Assembly: GCA_002900535.1 (NCBI GenBank)
Contig: MUGC01000066.1
Location: forward strand, 1-10,287
Source: Thermoplasmata archaeon M9B1D
GTDB taxonomy: Archaea; Thermoplasmatota; E2; DHVEG-1
DNA length: 10,287 bases
Reading direction: 5' to 3'
In this document: positions 5,203-10,287 of the stretch, piece after piece
Position numbering within the stretch: position 1 is the stretch's first letter
How the letters are laid out: each line of letters opens with the position of its first letter
Made by a program: the position numbers and the translations under genes
Notes under the pieces: model-generated
The model's database searches: none
The model's input: only the letters and a program-made list of their open reading frames with translations
What the model was told of the DNA's origin: nothing

Positions 5203-6234
5203 TTATTTTTTATCTCCTTCTTTCCATTTTGCTCGATAATAACTACTAGGATGTCTTGTTTTTTTACATAAATCATCGATTTTTTCAACGGGACATATAC
5301 CATACGTTCGCATTTTTTGGCAACCTGGTGGCTTATATGATGTTGATGAAATACTACCTGTTATATGTTCAACTTGGTAACGTGTTTTTTCTTCTTCATA
5401 ATCTGGCGCAGTACTAAAAAGCTTAAGTATTTCATTAATATTAAGTTTCATTGAATTTAAAAATGATACAAGTGCAAACCTTCCCATATGCGGAACGTTT
5501 TCACCTGCTTGTATTGCAGCAAGGATATCTTTCATACAAGGAGGCAATTTCTTAACATCTAGCTTTCCGATGGGCTCTGCTTCTATTTTTTTCCTATGCA
5601 AAAGCACTATATTTTGAATACGTTTTATATCAGATGAAAAAATATCAAAAACAGTTTTGTTACAATCTCTTTCATCAAGCTCTTCGTTGATTCTTAACCT
5701 CAAAGCTTCTTGTAATATTCTAGCAAGTTCTTTATGTTTTATTTTAATAAATCCTTTCTCCATTGAACGATTAATCATTTTCCATTCTTTGTACCTAGTC
5801 GGTGCATATTTTAAGTAATCAACAAAATAAATACTAACATTATTTTTTTCCTCATCGTATTTAACATTGATATCAAATTCCTTTAATACATCAAGTAAAA
5901 ACGATAATTTCTCATCTATAAGATTTCTGTATGCATGAACTGCTTCACCAAGTGCATATCTTTTTTTAAAATAGTTATCATTTATACAGACTGCAATCAT
6001 TCTTGCAATGGGATAAGATAATAATTCCATGATGCAATCCGCTTCAGATGCAAAACTACGATTTCCAACATCTATTTTTTCAAATGCATTATCAATACGT
6101 TGGACACCTATTGTACGTGCTCGTTTATATATTGGATCATTTAGTAATTCTTCTATACTAAGATTATTTTGTGTTACATATTCTTTAGATGCATTAAGAA
6201 ATGGATATTTTGATAAAATTGCAAGCTCCACCAT
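5203..6234 (-). CDS. priL: DNA primase large subunit (PriL)
   Basis: A 343-residue non-catalytic subunit of the archaeal/eukaryotic-type primase. With PriS it makes RNA/DNA primers at the replication fork, and PriL controls initiation and primer length. The C-terminal domain carries the four cysteines expected to hold a 4Fe-4S cluster: C233 (PPCMKD), C305 (PGCQKM), C314 (YGICP) and C323 (DLCKK). It ends with the family signature RHPSSYYRAKW. The conserved GENVPHMGRFALVSFL block is at about 244-259. The N-terminus MVELAILSKYPFL matches the family, so the ATG at 6232-6234 is chosen. No ribosome site precedes it, consistent with a leaderless or short-leader transcript. It is first gene of the priL-tmk operon; priS is not in the window. 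Confidence 0.93.
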   Translation of the reverse strand: MVELAILSKYPFLNASKEYVTQNNLSIEELLNDPIYKRARTIGVQRIDNAFEKIDVGNRSFASEADCIMELLSYPIARMIAVCINDNYFKKRYALGEAVHAYRNLIDEKLSFLLDVLKEFDINVKYDEEKNNVSIYFVDYLKYAPTRYKEWKMINRSMEKGFIKIKHKELARILQEALRLRINEELDERDCNKTVFDIFSSDIKRIQNIVLLHRKKIEAEPIGKLDVKKLPPCMKDILAAIQAGENVPHMGRFALVSFLNSMKLNINEILKLFSTAPDYEEEKTRYQVEHITGSISSTSYKPPGCQKMRTYGICPVEKIDDLCKKTRHPSSYYRAKWKEGDKK

Positions 6235-6290
6235 GTTATGATATAATGTTTAACCAGGGATCGTTAATGAATTTTGTCCTTTTAATTTGA

Positions 6291-6357
6291 ATCAATTTTA
6301 CAAATTGATATTTTACCACAGTAAGTATATATACTGAAAAATTTAAATTTATAAAAT
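6291..6357. promoter_or_regulatory. divergent control region between priL and the small ORF
   Basis: ATCAATTTTACAAATTGAT (6291-6309) is a palindrome with perfect 8-bp arms and a 3-base spacer, centred 66 bases from the priL start and 68 from the divergent ORF. AGTATATATACT (6324-6335) is a second perfect palindrome that can also act as a TATA box for the plus-strand gene, placing its start near 6355. TTTAAATTTATAAAA (6343-6356) is an alternative TATA element. Confidence 0.45.
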
Positions 6358-6367
6358 AGAAAAAGGG

Positions 6368-6514
6368 ATGATGAAGATGAAAAAAATTGAAAAACCAGAT
6401 TATTTTAAACAGCCTAAATTTGATAATCCAGATGAAGAATTAGCTTTTTTGCTATGGAATGCAGAGCTTAACAAAGAAATACTAGCATTTTGGAAATCTA
6501 TGATAGAAAATTAA
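6368..6514 (+). CDS. small soluble protein of unknown function (45-48 residues)
   Basis: Frame begins ATGATGAAGATG; starting at 6377 (45 residues) is attractive because GGGATGAT then sits as a ribosome site just upstream, while starting at 6368 gives 48. The protein is highly charged and helical-looking (KKIEKPDYFKQP, then DNPDEELAFLLWNAELN and ILAFWKSMIEN), with Trp/Leu-rich amphipathic helices that suggest a protein-protein interface. It is not recognised. It diverges from the priL operon and has its own promoter. No membrane segment or metal motif is seen. Confidence 0.55.
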   Translation: MMKMKKIEKPDYFKQPKFDNPDEELAFLLWNAELNKEILAFWKSMIEN

Positions 6515-6575
6515 AATAAGTTTCAAAACATATTTTTGCTTAAGTTTTAATTAATTGTAAATGTTTTTTTATCTC

Positions 6576-6606
6576 TAAATTTTAAGTAGTAGTAGTTGTA
6601 TTATGC
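6576..6606 (+). promoter_or_regulatory. promoter of the tRNA-Met fragment
   Basis: TAAATTTTAAG (6576-6586) and ATGC (6603-6606) are about 23 bases apart, which is the Box A/Box B layout known for archaeal stable-RNA genes. The tRNA-like sequence starts 15 bases after ATGC. The promoter therefore looks intact although the tRNA body is not. Confidence 0.5.
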
Positions 6607-6620
6607 CAAAGAATTTTGTT

Positions 6621-6674
6621 GGGCTCGTAGCTTAGACTGGTGGAGCGTCTGGCTCATAACCAGATGGTCGCAGA
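6621..6674 (+). tRNA. tRNA-Met(CAT) gene broken in the T-arm
   Basis: Acceptor 5' strand GGGCTCG, T8-A9, D-arm GCTTAGACTGGTGGAGC and a perfect anticodon arm TCTGG-CTCATAA-CCAGA with anticodon CAT are present. The standard variable loop TGGTC and T-stem GCAG follow. The expected TTCRAxT loop, closing T-stem and acceptor CGAGCCC are missing; the sequence continues TTTCTCGCAGAAAAG. G21 replaces the near-universal A21. It resembles elongator Met or the CAT-type Ile tRNA, not an archaeal initiator. It could be a pseudogene, a scar of integration or deletion, or less likely the 5' piece of a split or intron-disrupted tRNA whose 3' part is elsewhere. Confidence 0.7.
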
Positions 6675-6683
6675 TTTCTCGCA

Positions 6684-6715
6684 GAAAAGTTGGGGAGAGT
6701 TTTCTTTTTTTATTT
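6684..6715 (+). terminator. T-run terminator after the tRNA fragment
   Basis: GAAAA...TTTTC (6684-6704) can pair weakly and is followed by CTTTTTTTATTTTT. The T-run abuts the stop codon of the convergent beta-helix gene (6716). Confidence 0.5.
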
Positions 6716-8308
6716 TTATAATATTATTTGATTTAGTAATTTTTCAAAAAGTGGAAAACGCTGAAAAAAATTCTGTAAAAACAATTGCAAGGTTTCTATG
6801 TTAGATTTGCTTTTTGGCATACTTACTTCAAGTGTTCCCCAGTTGCTTTCCAGCCCATAGGCATCAATTAGTTTTGCTTGGATAAGATAAGTACCTTCAA
6901 CGTCCCATTGATGACTGACTGATACTACGATGGGATTAAGATTTGAGAGATGCACGGGACCAAAGTATTCTTCATTGTCATCTCCCCAGTTCACCCTGCA
7001 GTACACATGATCTTCGAAAGGATCACTCCCTGGTCCAAAATGTTCATCATCAATGGTCAGATTATATGTATAGGTTTTTCCAGTTTTTCCAGATGTCTTC
7101 CCAGAAATCACTGGTGTTTTTGGTGGATTGTTCCATCCATGAGGATTGATCCAAGGATATAGATCAACACCCATCGGATCGTAATCACCCATAATATCAT
7201 AGCTTACTTCACCGATTCCATCACCATTGGTATCGTCACCACTATAATCATCCCAGTAGTTACCCCCATAGGGATAATCATGATGCCAGATATTCCCTCC
7301 ATTCTTATCTTTCACATTATACCATTCATTCTGAATAAAATCGTTATGAAAAATTATATTGTCTGTAGATTGCTCCCAGATAAAAAGTCCAGCACCACCA
7401 TTATTCCGGATGATATTATGATGAATATAATTAGATTGAGCACTATCATGCAGATAGATACCAGTTGCCCCGTTGTCCTCTATCGTGTTCCAGCTGATAA
7501 TATTGTAATTTGATGTGATATCAATCGCGGCATCTTCTTCATTGCTTCCAGAGTTTTTGATGGTAAAACCAGTGATTGTCACCCAATCTGCTGAGATCGT
7601 AATCACATTACTGGTTCCTCCTCCATCAATTGTTCTCATCAGTGCAGGATTATCACAATCACATTTTATGGTGAGACTTGGAGTATCAATCAGGAGGTTC
7701 TCTTGATAGATTCCTTCAGCTACCCGTATACAATCACCTGGTGCTGCCTGATCAAGGGCATCATTGATCTTAGAAAACGGCGCTGTGGACGATCCATCTC
7801 CACCAGGGCTAGCGTCATCATCCACAAAGAGGTCATTTCCAGCATTATGTCTAACAGAAAAAACAGCCTGATAGGCATCATTCTCTGGGTTATCATCAGT
7901 CCAAGGTTCATGGGTGATTGGAGTAAGAAGTGAAAAGGTCGCTCGGTACTCTCCCTCAACATCAAAATATACATCAAAAAAAGATTCAATCCATGCATCA
8001 GGATCAAGATCATAAGGACCTTTTATTTCAGAATCAACCTCTTGCCAATTTAATTCATCAATCGATTCAATCAGAACTTGAAAATCAGCCTGTGTAGGTT
8101 TATCTCCAGCTTCAAATTCAAGCTTTAAAGCCAGATTTAGTTCTCCTGTTGAAACCACCTCTCCACCATTAATTGGATATGGCTGAACGATACCAACATC
8201 AAAATCATTATCAAAACAGTTATTTTCTGCATGAAAACTTGGAATCATACTCGCTGATATAAGTATAAAAATACCGAGCATCAGAGTTCCCAATTTTATA
8301 TTATTCAT
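6716..8308 (-). CDS. secreted right-handed beta-helix (NosD-type) protein
   Basis: A 530-residue exported protein when begun at the ATG at 8306-8308; the frame stays open to a TTG at 8371, but the ATG has a GGGGG site 7 bases upstream and gives a clean signal peptide (NNIKLGTLMLGIFILISASMIPS). Residues 35-153 look like an Ig-type domain. Residues 160-355 are a parallel beta-helix: the opening VDDDASPGGDGSSTAPFSKINDALD, then coils rich in N-x-I/ITGF/IYLHDS, ending in PYGGNYWDDY as in NosD/carbohydrate-binding repeats. DDTNGDGIGE (358-367) may bind calcium. A PKD/Ig-like domain follows at about 395-496, and a tail 'MPKSKS' plus amphipathic helix LQLFLQNFFQRFPLFEKLL ends the protein. Such helices usually bind or cleave polysaccharides; no catalytic residues can be assigned. 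Confidence 0.85.
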   Translation of the reverse strand: MNNIKLGTLMLGIFILISASMIPSFHAENNCFDNDFDVGIVQPYPINGGEVVSTGELNLALKLEFEAGDKPTQADFQVLIESIDELNWQEVDSEIKGPYDLDPDAWIESFFDVYFDVEGEYRATFSLLTPITHEPWTDDNPENDAYQAVFSVRHNAGNDLFVDDDASPGGDGSSTAPFSKINDALDQAAPGDCIRVAEGIYQENLLIDTPSLTIKCDCDNPALMRTIDGGGTSNVITISADWVTITGFTIKNSGSNEEDAAIDITSNYNIISWNTIEDNGATGIYLHDSAQSNYIHHNIIRNNGGAGLFIWEQSTDNIIFHNDFIQNEWYNVKDKNGGNIWHHDYPYGGNYWDDYSGDDTNGDGIGEVSYDIMGDYDPMGVDLYPWINPHGWNNPPKTPVISGKTSGKTGKTYTYNLTIDDEHFGPGSDPFEDHVYCRVNWGDDNEEYFGPVHLSNLNPIVVSVSHQWDVEGTYLIQAKLIDAYGLESNWGTLEVSMPKSKSNIETLQLFLQNFFQRFPLFEKLLNQIIL

Positions 8309-8386
8309 TCTTTTTCCCCCACTCATAAAAAAATATTCACTATCTCTTACAACACTTAATGACTCATCCAATATAATATATTAACT

Positions 8387-8442
8387 ATCTTATATAAAAC
8401 AAAATTAAAAAAATCAGAAATAAAAACAACAAAATGTAAAAA
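8387..8442 (-). promoter_or_regulatory. shared promoter module, copy 2 (upstream of the beta-helix gene)
   Basis: Counterpart of 3677-3732. The minus-strand TATA TATATAAG is at 8389-8396, predicting a start near 8366 and a leader of about 58 bases. This supports the ATG at 8308 rather than the upstream TTG. The distal block is at 8424-8442. Confidence 0.6.
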
Positions 8443-8483
8443 TATTATTTATTCTAAAAAAATTAAATCGCCTAGAAATAGGG

Positions 8484-8554
8484 GTATTGGTAGATACTAA
8501 ATACCTCCAATACACCTCCCCCACTAATTAATGATAGATACTAAATATCTTCCA
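8484..8554. repeat. 20-bp direct repeats and hairpin in the gap after DUF763
   Basis: TAGATACTAAATACCTCCAA (8491-8510) recurs with two changes at 8535-8554, 44 bp apart. The first copy lies inside an inverted repeat GTATTGG (8484-8490)/CCAATAC (8507-8513). Each repeat is itself nearly symmetric (AGATA-CTAAA-TATCT). The rest of 8443-8837 is AT-rich with no supportable gene; a weak hairpin ATAAG-GGT-CTTAT occurs at about 8626-8638. Confidence 0.5.
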
Positions 8555-8837
8555 CCAATTTTTTCCAGGCATATTAATATTTGTTATTACTATTATATAT
8601 AATTGTCGACGATGGCTGATTCTTAAATAAGGGTCTTATCCATAAGCAACTTTTGCAAATCGTTGTATCTAAAGTTAATTAATTTTAGTATAGACTTGCT
8701 AAACTTTACCCTAAAAAAATAAACCAAACTATCTTAAGAATAAAATTACTTTCTAAATTTTAAGAAATATTTCCTTCATATGGCTTTTATTATCCTGTTA
8801 GGATTAACCTCTTAGGTGATATGTATAATTCAAGTTT

Positions 8838-9941
8838 TTATCTTACACTTTTTAATCTCCTAAACGCATGAAGCTTTTCATTGTATCCAATTTTTGCTTG
8901 ATTAATTCCTTGTTTAATTATCTCTGTTACTTCATCCATGATACTTCTTTCAACTGGATAAGGTACACCATCTTTACCTCCCACAGTAAAACTATATTTT
9001 ACAGGATCACGCCAAGATGGTTTTTCACCGTAAATAAGATCAGAAATTAATGCAAGTGCGCGAACTGTTTTAGGACCAACACCAGCTAAAGAAAGAAATT
9101 CTTCATAGTTTTTGGGTTGAAAATCGTAAATCTCTCTCATTTTATTCCAATTAATAGTACGAGGCATATCAAGACACGTAACATGTTTTGAATGATTATT
9201 AGAATCATTAATTTCATCTAAGGTAGTCTGAGTTTCAAGCCTAGTAAGTGATGCCCAGTCATTAACAAGATGACGAGGATTTTCACATACTAGATCAACA
9301 CAAGTCTTTTGGGAGGAACTACTATTTTTAGATGCCATATTCAAAACTTCATCAATTTTTTTTCCAATAATTGAACTATGAGGATCTGCAACAAAACTAT
9401 CAAAACCTGAAAGCCAATGATATCTACGTGCATAATTTGTATCAGAGTTCATACCTTGTTGTATAACACCCCATTTACCATTTTCAGTAAACAAAAATAC
9501 ATGATGATACAAATTATGACCATCTTGTACCGCAGCGCTATCCACTTTTGCACTCATACGACTGCAATACTGCAATTCCTTTATTTTCGAATCAGTAAAA
9601 CAAAAAATTTCTCCTATTTTTTCTATTTGCTGAATAGTTTTTCTTGATGCTTTACCTTTGCCACCTGCTATTGCAAATCCATATTCTTCAGGTTTTATTG
9701 CTTCTTTAAGAGCACCGCATGTAACAGTAGTACAACCAGAACTGTGCCAATCAAACCCCAGAACACATGATAAGGATTGAAACCAAAAAGGATCAGATAT
9801 ACGTTTGAGAAATTCATCTTTTCCATATTCATGAATAATAACTTGTATAATTCCTTCAGAAAGTTTAACCATTCTTTTAAACAACCATTTAGGGGCAGTT
9901 CCTCCATGTAAAGGCAAATTTGCAATACCAGTTCTAACCAT
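8838..9941 (-). CDS. DUF763 family protein with helix-hairpin-helix
   Basis: A 367-residue cytoplasmic protein of the DUF763 (COG1415) family, widespread in archaea and some bacteria and without an established function. The hallmark N-terminus RTGIANLPLHGGTAPKWLFKRM is present, then DPFWFQSLSCVLGFDWHSSG (50-69). The conserved AAVQDGHNLYHHVFLF and WGVIQQGMN follow at 136-165. A helix-hairpin-helix FLSLAGVGPKTVRALALISD (282-301) implies DNA contact. The segment after it (PVKYSFTVGGKDGVPYPV) is also typical. Length is normal. TATA-like GATTATAAATTTT at 9966-9978 predicts a start about 5 bases before the ATG, so it is nearly leaderless. It is monocistronic as seen. Confidence 0.88.
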   Translation of the reverse strand: MVRTGIANLPLHGGTAPKWLFKRMVKLSEGIIQVIIHEYGKDEFLKRISDPFWFQSLSCVLGFDWHSSGCTTVTCGALKEAIKPEEYGFAIAGGKGKASRKTIQQIEKIGEIFCFTDSKIKELQYCSRMSAKVDSAAVQDGHNLYHHVFLFTENGKWGVIQQGMNSDTNYARRYHWLSGFDSFVADPHSSIIGKKIDEVLNMASKNSSSSQKTCVDLVCENPRHLVNDWASLTRLETQTTLDEINDSNNHSKHVTCLDMPRTINWNKMREIYDFQPKNYEEFLSLAGVGPKTVRALALISDLIYGEKPSWRDPVKYSFTVGGKDGVPYPVERSIMDEVTEIIKQGINQAKIGYNEKLHAFRRLKSVR

Positions 9942-10001
9942 AATAATTTTGAATTGACTATTGTAGATTATAAATTTTCCAAGAGTTAATTAAAAGTATT
10001 A

Positions 10002-10172
10002 CTAAATTTTGATATAAAGCACTTGAATACTTTCAACAACCCCCTTTTTAGTTATATAAACCTGAATTACGTATACGGCATTAGATTGACGATAAGATAC
10101 GGGGGACATGCCAGCCCAGCTGGCATTTCTGCCAATATTTAGATTTAATATTTCCGCATCCCAAATTCCCAT
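10002..10172 (-). CDS. doubtful 56-residue ORF of unknown function
   Basis: Starts at ATG 10170-10172 with GGGAGGAG directly upstream; a GTG further up extends it to 71 residues. The sequence MGIWDAEILNLNIGRNASWAG...NAVYVIQVYITKKGVV is not recognised. Part of it is encoded by a GC-rich inverted repeat (10108-10126), so the region could be a structured RNA instead. TATTAAAAAAG on the minus strand near 10200-10210 could serve as promoter, shared back-to-back with the plus-strand gene at 10238. Confidence 0.35.
   Translation of the reverse strand: MGIWDAEILNLNIGRNASWAGMSPVSYRQSNAVYVIQVYITKKGVVESIQVLYIKI
10108..10126. repeat. GC-rich inverted repeat
   Basis: ATGCCAGC-CCA-GCTGGCAT: perfect 8-bp arms with a 3-base loop. 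It is preceded by CCCCC (10040-10044) and GGGGG (10101-10105), which could pair to enclose a further stem. This stands out against very AT-rich surroundings. Confidence 0.5.
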
Positions 10173-10237
10173 CTCCTCCCTCTTTTTTCTTTTATGATAC
10201 TTTTTTAATATCACCACTTGTATTCACTTAGTTGTTT

Positions 10238-10287
10238 ATGCAAAAACAGCTTTCAGCATTTGATATCTATGTGATTGTTAATGAACT
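10238..10287 (+). CDS. start of an NFACT/Rqc2-family protein (runs off right edge)
   Basis: Only 17 residues are visible, MQKQLSAFDIYVIVNEL. They match the family's N-terminal pattern (M-x-x-x-[LM]-S-x-[FV]-D-[IV]-x-x-[VI]-[VI]-x-E-L) of archaeal homologues of NEMF/Rqc2, which act on stalled large ribosomal subunits. TTTTTTAATA at 10201-10210 is about 30 bases upstream, giving a near-leaderless start. The call rests on a short stretch. Confidence 0.6.
   Translation, partial: MQKQLSAFDIYVIVNE

Noticed and set aside
6943..8013. Several open frames on both strands within the beta-helix gene
   Set aside because: Shadows of the minus-strand frame, with no motif or start signals.
8309..8371. N-terminal extension of the beta-helix protein to a TTG start
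   Set aside because: It would put 21 polar residues before the signal peptide. The ATG at 8308 has a G-rich ribosome site and the predicted transcript starts near 8366.
1..10287. CRISPR array, transposase, integrase, toxin-antitoxin or defence cluster
   Set aside because: No regularly spaced repeats and no characteristic proteins were found on either strand.

Overview
The window is low-GC archaeal DNA. The archaeal marks are an iron-sulfur primase large subunit (priL), a DUF763 gene, TATA boxes about 25 bases before transcript starts, several near-leaderless starts, and secreted PKD and NosD-type beta-helix proteins. The style of the secreted proteins (short hydrophobic signal, PKD repeats, 'MPKxK' plus an amphipathic C-terminal tail) most resembles uncultivated sediment Thermoplasmata. 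That placement is inference from memory, not a search.

Layout. 1-522 (-) is the first 174 codons of a CopB-type copper P-type ATPase with a His/Met-rich N-terminus; the rest lies off the left edge. A small two-helix membrane protein (705-920, +) diverges from it across a gap holding a clean 18-bp operator-like palindrome. 921-1189 holds copy A of a 92-bp interspersed repeat. Next come a secreted two-PKD protein (1190-2917, -), a secreted protein of unknown family (3049-3603, -) and a 39-residue zinc-ribbon microprotein (3775-3894, -). 3895-4614 is a 720-bp stretch without a convincing gene; it holds repeat copy B, a 16-bp perfect palindrome, a TGACA cluster and a short segment open on both strands. 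The replication/nucleotide operon priL-tmk (6234 to 4615, -) has stop and start codons directly adjacent. A small soluble protein (6368-6514, +) diverges from priL across another palindrome-rich gap. Downstream lies a tRNA-Met(CAT) gene with an intact promoter whose sequence breaks off inside the T-arm. It is followed by a T-run and the 3' end of a secreted beta-helix protein (6716-8308, -). DUF763 (8838-9941, -), a doubtful short ORF (10002-10172, -) and the first 17 codons of a probable NFACT/Rqc2-family protein (10238 onward, +) finish the window.

How the parts relate. PriL and Tmk form a DNA-synthesis operon. The copper pump and its divergent neighbour look like a copper-responsive locus. 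Three exported proteins suggest an envelope or extracellular function. Two of them (3049-3603 and 6716-8308), 4.7 kb apart, share a 56-bp gap-free promoter module at nearly the same distance from their start codons, which suggests co-regulation. No CRISPR array, cas gene, transposase, integrase or recognisable defence system is visible. The least explained items are the 92-bp repeat pair, the shared promoter module and the incomplete tRNA gene.
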